DNA of 64,000 bases from Streptomyces sp. RPT161. Lineage in GTDB: Bacteria; Actinomycetota; Actinomycetes; Streptomycetales; Streptomycetaceae. The notes beneath the pieces are model-generated. The model was not told the origin of the DNA. It ran no database searches and saw nothing but the letters and a program-made list of their open reading frames with translations. The translations under genes and the position numbers were made by a program. Shown here piece after piece: positions 34,819 to 42,459 of this stretch (its first letter is position 1; each line of letters begins with the position of its first letter). Where the stretch lies: contig NZ_JAPZVN010000017.1 of NCBI RefSeq assembly GCF_027533845.1, positions 62,001-126,000 of the forward strand, given 5' to 3'.

Positions 34819-35751
34819 CCGAACTCATCCCCCCTGGCTGCCACTTGACGGTCACCATATCGGTAACCACGCGGACATGGTGAGCGCTTCCCCGGCCGTC
34901 CCCGAGTCAGGCCACCAGCCGCGCGATCCCATCCGCGCCGACCGGCGCCGCCAGGAGCCAGCCAGGGCTGCCGGTGCTGGGGCAACTGGCATCGCCAGCG
35001 CCAGCGGGGGCGGGCGACCGCGCTCATGCTTCGACACCGGCAGGATGCGCGTCCCTGCTTCCTGTCCCTGAGCTATCCGATGCTGAACGACCGCAACGAG
35101 ACGCCGTCGAGCTTCGAAGTGACCGACCTCGGCATCTGGGGCCGATGGGAAAACCGCTCGCCTGGGCCGCGGTGCTGGGTGGTGAGGCACTACAACACCG
35201 CCGCCTGCCGGACAGGCGTCTGCGGATCCGGCGGACCGGTCTTCGCATCAACGCCGACAGGAGATGCCGTGCCTGCGTGCTGATCGCGTGCGAAGTTCGC
35301 GACAGCCATTACCAGGCCGACGTCGGCTCCCTCTGCCGCCCCTGCGCACCACCGCAACACGACGACTCGAAGACCAACATGCTCCGTCTGGCGAGAGAAC
35401 ATGCACCTGCTCCCTGAGCGCCCGCCTCAACGCCTCGGCGACCACGTCGTGCGGCATGGAAGGAGGGTCCCCGTGGGCCAGCGGGGCGAACGGTGCCGGT
35501 GCGGCACTAGCTCCGTGAGGTGCCTACCCCCACAACAGACATAGCCGGCTGCCGATACCGTAGGAGACACGGGATTTGATCGTGCGCCTTGCGCGCCAGA
35601 ATCCGCTCTGGGAATACCGCAGAGCGCTCCCTCCGCCCCGCCCTGACCTGCTAATACGTACTGTCCAAAGGCCAGATCTCGGCTACCGCTACCCCAGCTC
35701 CTCGTGATACGACTGACCGATCTTGATCGTTTTTACGGGGGGATTTGAGTC
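34819..35751. other. 930-bp stretch without a recognisable gene
   Basis: Several reading frames cross this stretch on both strands, but none has a family motif, a convincing ribosome binding site or consistent codon bias over its length. One plus-strand frame near 35020-35280 contains SYPMLNDRNETPSSFEVTDL and ends in a Cys-rich tail, which I do not recognise. The last 120 bp before 35752 are less G/C-rich and probably hold the promoter of the following gene. The stretch may be decayed mobile-element DNA. Confidence 0.4.
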
Positions 35752-37257
35752 GTGGGGGTTGTGCTGCCCGATTGGGCTGCCACGATGCTGGACCTTATCG
35801 GTGTGTCCTGGCCCAACGTGGACGAGGACGACTACCACCACACGGCCGACTCGCTCCGTGACTTCGCGCACGACCTCGACGACAACGCTGGCGCCGCCAA
35901 CCAGCACATGCAACGCCTGCTGGCATCCGGCCGGGGCCAGTCGATGGAGGCGCTCAGCGCCCACTGGGGGAAGGTCAAGGACAAGCACCTCAAGGACCTC
36001 GCCACCGCGGCAACGGTGATTGCAGGAGCCTTGGACCTGGCGGCGGGCGCCATCACGGCCCAAAAGGGCGAGGCGATCACGCAGTTGGGGTACCTGGCTG
36101 ACGAGACCGGGATCGCGCTGGCGTTGATCCCGGAGACCGGCGGGTTGTCGGCGCTGCTGGACGCGGGCGCGATCGAAGCCACGCAGCAGGTCGTCAAGCA
36201 GCTGTTCAAGGAGGTCGCGAGGGACGCGGTCAGCTACATCGTCTCGGCCCTCACCGAACCCGCGGTGTCGGCTTTGGATGGCATGGCGATCGATCTCGCG
36301 ATCCAACTCGCCGCCGATGGCATGGGCGTGCAGGATGGTGTGAACCTCAACGAGGTCAAGCAGGCAGGCAAGGAAGGCCTTCACCAGGGCGTGGGCTCCG
36401 CGAAGGCCGCACTGCGCCTTGACTCCGTTGGCGGCGGAGACGGTGGAGGCGGAGGCGGGAGCGCCGACGATGTCTTCATCGACCATGCTGAGCACGAACG
36501 TGCGAGTACACACCTCAACGTGGTCGGTGCCTCGGTCCGCGGCAAGACGAGCGGACACATCATCAAAGCGCGCCTACGCCTGGGCCGTACTCGTGGCAAG
36601 GGCGAGATCGCCAAGGTCATCGAACAGATCGCGGAGAAAGCGATCAACGCGGTGGAAAAGGCCGCCACGGAGCTCGGTGACCACCTCAAGGACCGTCTAC
36701 CCAAAGCCGTCCGGCAGATCTCCAAGGACTTCCGCAACACCGACCAGGACATCAAAGACGGCTTCGTAAGCGGAGCAAGCATGGATGTCCAGATTCAGCC
36801 GCACGTCGCCGTTGGGCCGTTCCAACTCGGTATGCCCTTCAGCGAAGCAATGGAGATCGCTCAAGGACTGGGCCGGATCAGTCACCAGCCAGGAGCCGAA
36901 CAGCCCCCAGGGGTCTACGTCGTGAACCTCGATGACACCGCGTTCCAATTCGTCCTGTCCTTCCCCCAAACCGGGACACTCACCAGCGTCGAGCTGTGGC
37001 GCTTCCGCGTGGAGGACGCCGATATCAACGTCATCTTCGACGGACTTGACGTCTTCCGCACCCCCAGCGAGCAGTTGGTGCCACAGCTAGAGGAGCGTGG
37101 GCATTCCGTCGTATACGACGATGACTTCGGCATCTACGCCCTGCCCGAATCCAGAATGTCCTTCGCCAACAACAGCTCCTACGAGTACCCCGTCGACGCG
37201 GAGGGCGACCCCCTGTACTTCGACTACGTCCTGGTCACGACGCAGCCCGTCCGGTGA
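35752..37257 (+). CDS. Large WXG100/TNT_N-like protein with unassigned C-terminal domain
   Basis: GTG 35752 follows GGGGGGA. The 501-residue protein begins LPDWAATMLDLIGVSWPNVD, the lead of the Streptomyces WXG100-like (TNT_N-type) trafficking domain used by polymorphic toxins and large Esx substrates, and the helical part runs to about 215. A Gly linker (GGGDGGGGGGSADD, about 225-240), a basic helical middle (310-345) and a beta-rich C-terminal domain from VGPFQLGMPFSEAMEIAQGL (about 350-501) follow. I cannot assign a toxin activity to that last domain, and no separate immunity gene is adjacent. It may be secreted by a type VII system, but no other type VII gene is in the window. Confidence 0.65.
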   Translation: MGVVLPDWAATMLDLIGVSWPNVDEDDYHHTADSLRDFAHDLDDNAGAANQHMQRLLASGRGQSMEALSAHWGKVKDKHLKDLATAATVIAGALDLAAGAITAQKGEAITQLGYLADETGIALALIPETGGLSALLDAGAIEATQQVVKQLFKEVARDAVSYIVSALTEPAVSALDGMAIDLAIQLAADGMGVQDGVNLNEVKQAGKEGLHQGVGSAKAALRLDSVGGGDGGGGGGSADDVFIDHAEHERASTHLNVVGASVRGKTSGHIIKARLRLGRTRGKGEIAKVIEQIAEKAINAVEKAATELGDHLKDRLPKAVRQISKDFRNTDQDIKDGFVSGASMDVQIQPHVAVGPFQLGMPFSEAMEIAQGLGRISHQPGAEQPPGVYVVNLDDTAFQFVLSFPQTGTLTSVELWRFRVEDADINVIFDGLDVFRTPSEQLVPQLEERGHSVVYDDDFGIYALPESRMSFANNSSYEYPVDAEGDPLYFDYVLVTTQPVR

Positions 37258-37324
37258 CCGCGGGCCGCACGCACCCGCCCCGAGATCGCCGTCCAGCGCC
37301 CTGCCGGTGTGCACGGTTCCTGAT

Positions 37325-37360
37325 CCTGTCCCGCGTGAAAACTCGGGTTCGAGCCGCTGA
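37325..37360. repeat. Copy B of the dispersed IS-end-like repeat
   Basis: CCTGTCCCGCGTGAAAACTC then GGTTCGAGCCGCTGA. It matches copy A at 9810 over most of its length and sits about 30 bp before a transposase N-terminal fragment. Confidence 0.6.
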
Positions 37361-37389
37361 TTAAGCCGTTCCGCTCCGAGAGCGCTGTC

Positions 37390-37512
37390 AGCTGATCTTC
37401 TGCCGGCTGCTGGGCTGGCTGACACTGCTGGGGCGCTCCTCCGCCGCGTACAAGGCCGAGTTCCTCGCCCTGCGCCCCGAGGTCGCCGTCCTGCGCCGGC
37501 AGGCCGAGCGGC
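37390..37512 (+). mobile_element. N-terminal stub of an integrase-type transposase between two repeats
   Basis: LIFCRLLGWLTLLGRSSAAY then KAEFLALRPEVAVLRRQAER is the start of an actinobacterial integrase-core transposase (normally ...AKDVEILVLRHEVAVLRRQ). It is cut after about 40 residues exactly where repeat copy C begins. The 185-bp unit from copy B to copy C is therefore a miniature relic of the element. Confidence 0.65.
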
Positions 37513-37550
37513 CTGTCCCGCGTGAAAACTCGGTTTCGGACTACTGAGCT
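37512..37550. repeat. Copy C of the dispersed IS-end-like repeat
   Basis: CCTGTCCCGCGTGAAAACTC then GGTTTCGGACTACTGA. It is in the same orientation as copies A and B and cuts into the transposase stub. From here to the SDR start at 37855 I see no gene; the last part carries the SDR ribosome binding site (GAGGAGG). Confidence 0.6.
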
Positions 37551-37854
37551 GGGCTGTTCTCCTGCGGGGGTGGTACCAGGCCGAGGATGATTGGAGTGCG
37601 TGGGCGCATCTTGGGCCCTGCGCGCCGAGCAGGGTCCAAGTTGGGGGCTGACAGCGCGGGTTCGGCCGCTTCGTACGGCATCGCGGCCGGTCAGCGATGG
37701 CGTGCCGACTCGGCGGGAAAGTCGCTGGGTATAGTGCAGGCGTTTCGGGGAACCGGCGACCCGGAGTCGGTCGACCTCACGCGCCACCTCGCGTTCCTCG
37801 ACATTCGGGACCCTGGCGGAGCCCCGATGACCACATCGCTGAGGAGGCCGTCCC

Positions 37855-38553
37855 ATGGAACCCGTCACGCTGATCACCGGTGGCTCGAGCGGAATCGGCG
37901 CCGCCACCGCCCGCGCCCTGCTCAAGCAGGACCACCGCGTGGCCATCACCGGACGTGACGCGGACAAGCTGGCCGCCTTCGCCGCTTCGGCCGGAGCGGG
38001 CGAGCGGCTGCTGACGATCACCGGCGACACCAGCCACGCGCACGACGTCGCCTCCGCCGTGCGCCGCGTGGTGGACGTGTGGGGCCGACTGGACAACGTC
38101 ATCGCCAACGCTGGTTTCTCACTGCCCGGCAACCTGGAGAGCCACGACCCCGAGGACATGCGCGCCATGGTCCTCACCAACGTCCTGGGCCCGGCCCTGC
38201 TGGTGCGGGAGACACTGCCGCATCTCAGGGAGTCCAAGGGCCGGATCGTGATCATCGGTTCGGTCGCTGGGGTGCGCAACACGCCTGGCAACCTGTACTC
38301 GGTCACCAAGTGGGCCGCGCACGCGCTGGCCGAGAACACCAGGCTGCTGGTCGGCAAGGACGGAGTCGGCGTGACCGTCGTCGCCCCCGGGGTGGTGGAC
38401 ACCCCGTTCTGGGACGAGCGCGGCGGCACCCCCGAGGCGGCGCCGGCAATGACCGCCGAGCAGATCGCGGACACGATCGTCTTCGCCGTCAACCAGCCCA
38501 CGGGCGTGGACATCAACCACATCACCCTGCGGCCGACCGGGCAGCTCGGCTGA
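37855..38553 (+). CDS. Short-chain dehydrogenase/reductase
   Basis: The 232-residue classical SDR starts MEPVTLITGGSSGIGAATAR (nucleotide loop TGGSSGIG), with NVIANAGF, catalytic Ser in IIGSVAGV, and Tyr/Lys in YSVTKWAAHA. GAGGAGG precedes the ATG by eight bases. It resembles NADP-dependent oxidoreductases acting on small carbonyls or alcohols; the substrate is unknown. It stands alone between two IS relics. Confidence 0.9.
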   Translation: MEPVTLITGGSSGIGAATARALLKQDHRVAITGRDADKLAAFAASAGAGERLLTITGDTSHAHDVASAVRRVVDVWGRLDNVIANAGFSLPGNLESHDPEDMRAMVLTNVLGPALLVRETLPHLRESKGRIVIIGSVAGVRNTPGNLYSVTKWAAHALAENTRLLVGKDGVGVTVVAPGVVDTPFWDERGGTPEAAPAMTAEQIADTIVFAVNQPTGVDINHITLRPTGQLG

Positions 38554-38744
38554 CGCCACGCTCCCAAGGGCCCTACAACAAGGCGCCTTTGGTCCCCGCC
38601 GCGTACCACACGGTGCAGGCCGAAGGCGCCTTCGGGCATCCGGGTGGACGCGCGGCGTCAGGGGGAGAAGTGGGCGCACCGGGAAGGACCACGCCGGACT
38701 ACTCGAAGTCGGCCATGGTGGCGCCTGGGCCGATCGATATTTCG

Positions 38745-39027
38745 GCCCCGGCACCAACTCACCGTGCTGGAGCGCCAGTTCCACGGAACGCGCCTGCTCC
38801 TCAACAGCACGCTGATCTGGAACCAAAGCCATCTCATCAATGCATTACGCGAGTTCGAGAACCACTACAACACCCACCACCCACACCGCACCCTCAACCA
38901 AGCCTCACCCTCTGAGAGCACGGCCCACCCCGATATCCGATCCCAACCGGCTCACCCAGTTGGACATACCATACGCCGGCGTGACCGACTCAGCGGCACC
39001 CTCCACGAGTACCGACATGCCGCATGA
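38745..39027 (+). mobile_element. Internally deleted integrase-type transposase relic
   Basis: RHQLTVLERQFHGTRL (N-terminal block) is fused in frame to LIWNQSHLINALREFENHYN and HTIRRRDRLSGTLHEYRHAA (C-terminal block, normally ...ALREFExHYNxHRPH... and RRxRLGGxLHEYxHAA). The catalytic DDE core has been deleted. The frame ends at 39027. Confidence 0.65.
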
Positions 39028-39141
39028 CCAGCATTTGATGCACTTTCCGGCACCCACAACGTCCTTCGCGCGCTTGCTCCCGGGGAGTCGATCCACAAGT
39101 CCTGAGCATTGCTCTCCGGCTAATCCTGTGCGGTCACAGCA

Positions 39142-39939
39142 CTAGCTTCGGATGCGGATCATCGACATCAGCAGTCCGTGGGTCTCGGCGTCAGCGGCAG
39201 CCACAAGCCCGCGACCTGCCTGCCCGATAGGGGCGCCGTCGATCCCGGTGACTACGCAACCAGCGGCCCGGCACAGAGCGATGCCAGCGGCGAAATGCAC
39301 GCTCCCTGACAGGCCACCGCCGTCGGTGACGTACGCGGCGCGCTTGCCGGCCGCGACCCAGGCCAACGCCAGCGTCGTGGACACAACCCGCGGCCGGAAC
39401 CGCTCGCCGAACTCGGGGTGGGCCAGCAGGTCCACAGCCCGGAATCCGGACGCGCTCGGGAACGGCGGATCCAAGTTGACGTCCACCAGCTGGGTGGCGG
39501 GCGTCGGCGCCAGCTGCTCATCGCCCCCGTCGTGCCGCACCCAGGCGGTCTCACCGTCGGTGAAGAAGACCTCTCTGCTGAACGGGTCGGCCACCGCCGC
39601 CGCCCCGTTGCGCAGCGCCACGTTGACGGCCACCAGCATGTTGCCGGCAGCGTAGTTCAGCGTGCCGCACAAGGGATCCACCAACCACTGGCGTACAGCG
39701 TCGGCCGCACCCTGCTGCCCGCCTTCCTCGCCGAGAACCGCGTCACCGGGCCGAGCAGCACGAATGACGCGGAGGATCATCTTCTCAGCCTCCACATCGG
39801 CGGCGGTTGCGAAGTCCCCGACGCCCTTGTCGATGCGGGTGAGCCGCTGGCCGTACATGTTGCGCACCACTTCCGCGCCCGCACGTGCCCCAGCTATCGC
39901 AACCTCAGCATCGTTGGAACTCGCGTATGAGTTGATCAC
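39142..39939 (-). CDS. Inositol-monophosphatase-like protein lacking metal-binding residues
   Basis: The 265-residue protein (GTG 39939) has the FIG/IMPase fold signs: GDFATAADVEAEKMI, VLGEEGG with the first metal Glu, WLVDPLCGTLNYAAGN, and a final HFAAGIALCRAAG. In active enzymes the second motif is D-P-x-D-G-T; here the second Asp is Cys. The C-terminal W-D-x-A-A-G Asp is also absent (V-H-F-A-A-G). It may therefore be a pseudoenzyme or use an altered site. It stands alone. Related paralogues in antibiotic clusters act on aminocyclitol phosphates, but nothing here supports that. Confidence 0.75.
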   Translation of the reverse strand: MINSYASSNDAEVAIAGARAGAEVVRNMYGQRLTRIDKGVGDFATAADVEAEKMILRVIRAARPGDAVLGEEGGQQGAADAVRQWLVDPLCGTLNYAAGNMLVAVNVALRNGAAAVADPFSREVFFTDGETAWVRHDGGDEQLAPTPATQLVDVNLDPPFPSASGFRAVDLLAHPEFGERFRPRVVSTTLALAWVAAGKRAAYVTDGGGLSGSVHFAAGIALCRAAGCVVTGIDGAPIGQAGRGLVAAADAETHGLLMSMIRIRS

Positions 39940-40109
39940 GTCGTGCAGAATATCGAGCCGAAGCCACCAACCCGGCGAAGCTATGCGGTCAAGGCACTAC
40001 GTACGACGTGGATGAATCGCCGCCACTTCAGTTCGTTCGCTGCTCCCTGGCTGTTTTGGGCGTGTCAGCGCCGTCTCACGATCCCGCTGGAGAGCGTCGA
40101 AGACAGCAC

Positions 40110-41942
40110 CTAGCCGGCGTAGAGCTGGTCGATTTCCGCCGCGTAAACCTTCACGATCGCGCTGCGGCGGAGCTTGAGGGAGGGGGTCAGCAGACCGTCC
40201 GCCACGCTGAACTCGTTCGGCAGGATCCTGAACGCTCTGATCGACTCCGCGCGGGACACCGCTGTGTTGGCTCTGGACACCGCCTGTTGTATCTCCGCGT
40301 GCAAGGCCTGGTTCGCCGACACCACTCCTCGGCCGTTTAACGCCGATCCGTCGACCATCCGCTGCCAGCGAGTCAACGCCGTGGGCTCCAGGGTGATCAA
40401 CGCACCGACGTACGGCCGGTTGTCACCCACCACGACGCACTGGGAGATCAGCGGATGCTGACGCAACCGCTCCTCCAGCATCAGTGGGCACACGCTCTTG
40501 CCGCCGCTGGTGATGATGACATCCTTCTTGCGGCCGGTGATGGTCAGATAGCCGTCGCCGTCCAGGTATCCGAGGTCTCCGGTGCGCAGCCAGCCGTCCC
40601 GCAGTGCCCCCTCGGTGGCCATCGGGTCACCCAGGTAGCCGGAGAACACCGTACTCCCGCGCACCCACACCTCGCCGTCGTGCGCGATGCGCACCGAGTT
40701 TCCCGGCATCGGGCGGCCCACTGTGCCGAACCGCACCCGGCCGAGCGGCTGGGCCGTGACCGCGCCCGTGGTCTCGGTGAGTCCGTAGCCGTCGTACACC
40801 GTGATACCCGCACCCGCGAAAAGCAGCCCCAGGGTCCTGCTGAACGGTGAACCACCGGTGACCGCGTACCGCACCCGCCCGCCGAAGACGGCCCGGAGCT
40901 TCTTGTACACCATGTGGTCGAAGACCGCGTGCGCCGCCTTGAGACCCGGTGCGGGACCGCGTCCGGTACCCCAGGCGAACTGCTCCATCGCTTCGGCGTA
41001 GCGCACGGCCACATCGAGGGCCTTGTCGAAGAGGTATCCCCGACCCGCCTCCAGCGCGGCGCCTCGTGCACATCGCAGGATCCGTTCGAAGACGTACGGC
41101 ACGGCGAAGACGAACGACGGCCTGAAGGAGGCGAAGGCAGCCAGCAGCGCATCAGCCGTCAGACGCGGCTCATGACCCATCATGATGCCTCCGCGCAGGC
41201 AAGCGACCTGTACCACCAGCCCGTAGACGTGCGACAGCGGAAGGAAGGTGAGGATCGACGGCTCCTCGCCGGGCTCGGCGAGCAGTGAACTCCAGCCCGC
41301 GAGAAGGGTGTCGCACTGGGCTGCCAGATTGAGATGGGAGATCAGGCATCCCATGGGCCTGCCGGTGGTGCCCGAGGTGTAGGCGATGACTGCGGGGAAC
41401 TGCGGCTCCACCGACCAGCGCAACTGGTCCACCAGGTCATCGGGCACACCGCGGCCCCGGGCCCACAGCTCCGGCACGCAGTTCCTGTCCATCTGCCAGA
41501 TCCAGCGCAATGCCGGGAGCCTGTCGCACACGGCTCCGACGGTCATCGCGTGGTCCTCTCCCTCGACGACGACAGCCACCGCCTGCGTGTGTGAGAGCAT
41601 CCAGCAGACCTGCTCCGCCGAGGACGTCGGGTAGATGGGGACCAGTTGGGCACCGATCGACCAGAGCGCGTAGCTGAAGAGCGTCCACTCGTACCGCGTC
41701 CGCGCCATCAGGGCCACCCGGTCCCCGAAGCCGATGCCATTGGCCAACAGGCCCTTGGCCAGCGCCACGACCTCGTCACGAAAGGCGGTCGCGGTCACCG
41801 CGATCCACTCGTCCGGTCGGGCAGGGCTACGTTTGGCCAGCAGGACTCGACTCGGTTCACGGGCCGCCACCTCGTACAGCGAGTCGGCCAAGCCACCTGA
41901 ACGCAACGGTTCCACGAGGAGAGGGAGACTGAACTCACGCAT
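40110..41942 (-). CDS. AMP-forming long-chain fatty acid-CoA ligase (FadD15/FAA1-like)
   Basis: ATG 41942, preceded by GAAGGGGG, gives 610 residues. The adenylation motifs are clear: AYTSGTTGRPMGCLISH (P-loop), YDGYGLTETTGAV, WLRTGDLGYLDGDGYL, and GRKKDVIITSGGKSVCP; the final catalytic Lys lies in the C-terminal subdomain. The opening REPSRVLLAKRSPAR and LSHTQAVAVVVE fit the long-chain acyl-CoA synthetases of actinobacteria. It would activate a fatty acid with ATP and CoA. It is monocistronic, with the inositol-phosphatase-like gene downstream after 170 bp. Confidence 0.9.
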   Translation of the reverse strand: MREFSLPLLVEPLRSGGLADSLYEVAAREPSRVLLAKRSPARPDEWIAVTATAFRDEVVALAKGLLANGIGFGDRVALMARTRYEWTLFSYALWSIGAQLVPIYPTSSAEQVCWMLSHTQAVAVVVEGEDHAMTVGAVCDRLPALRWIWQMDRNCVPELWARGRGVPDDLVDQLRWSVEPQFPAVIAYTSGTTGRPMGCLISHLNLAAQCDTLLAGWSSLLAEPGEEPSILTFLPLSHVYGLVVQVACLRGGIMMGHEPRLTADALLAAFASFRPSFVFAVPYVFERILRCARGAALEAGRGYLFDKALDVAVRYAEAMEQFAWGTGRGPAPGLKAAHAVFDHMVYKKLRAVFGGRVRYAVTGGSPFSRTLGLLFAGAGITVYDGYGLTETTGAVTAQPLGRVRFGTVGRPMPGNSVRIAHDGEVWVRGSTVFSGYLGDPMATEGALRDGWLRTGDLGYLDGDGYLTITGRKKDVIITSGGKSVCPLMLEERLRQHPLISQCVVVGDNRPYVGALITLEPTALTRWQRMVDGSALNGRGVVSANQALHAEIQQAVSRANTAVSRAESIRAFRILPNEFSVADGLLTPSLKLRRSAIVKVYAAEIDQLYAG

Positions 41943-42196
41943 GGTGCCCCCTTCTTGAGCCAGGGCTCGTCCCCCGTTGACGGTGAGGAGGGAGCGAAAA
42001 CTACCGGCCAGATGGCTGGCTGCATAGGGCACCGGCCGATTTTGGCGATGGCCGACGCGAAGTCTCCGCACGACCTCCTACTGTTACCCGCGGACACCGG
42101 GACAATTCGCCAGCGGGCTTGTTGAGCTGCGGAGTTGACGGGCAGTCTGCCCGCCATCCGCGTCGGCTCCCCGTGCCGGGAAGCCGAGTCGGCGGG

Positions 42197-42227
42197 TCTG
42201 CGTACGGACGTTGCTGCCGTACGCAGA
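42197..42227 (-). terminator. Perfect inverted repeat downstream of the SpoIIE gene
   Basis: TCTGCGTACGG (42197-42207) and CCGTACGCAGA (42217-42227) form an 11-bp perfect stem with a 9-base loop, about 230 bp past the stop of the minus-strand phosphatase gene. It could be its terminator, or an operator for a plus-strand frame that starts just beside it. Confidence 0.45.
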
Positions 42228-42273
42228 CATGCGGCACGCCCTACGGCCGACAGAACCGTGGTCGCGGGTGCGG

Positions 42274-42459
42274 ATGACACAACCCCAGCGGCGAGTTCTT
42301 CCCGCTGCCGCGGTGGCTGCGGCGGCAGACCGCGGCGCTGCCGGGCGGGCTGGTCTGCACCGGCTCCACGAGGACCTGCTACTGCACTACGGCGGGCTGG
42401 ACCAGGACATCGCGGGCCTGGCCGTCCGGCTGCGCGGACCGGCGGGCCGGTCGGGCTAG
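42274..42459 (+). CDS. Possible small protein of unknown function
   Basis: A 61-codon frame (MTQPQRRVLPAAAVAAAADR, then LHRLHEDLLLHYGGLDQDIA) ends 4 bp into the tail of the convergent SpoIIE gene. The second half looks protein-like, but I recognise no family and see no good ribosome binding site. It could equally be chance reading in G/C-rich DNA. Confidence 0.2.
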   Translation: MTQPQRRVLPAAAVAAAADRGAAGRAGLHRLHEDLLLHYGGLDQDIAGLAVRLRGPAGRSG

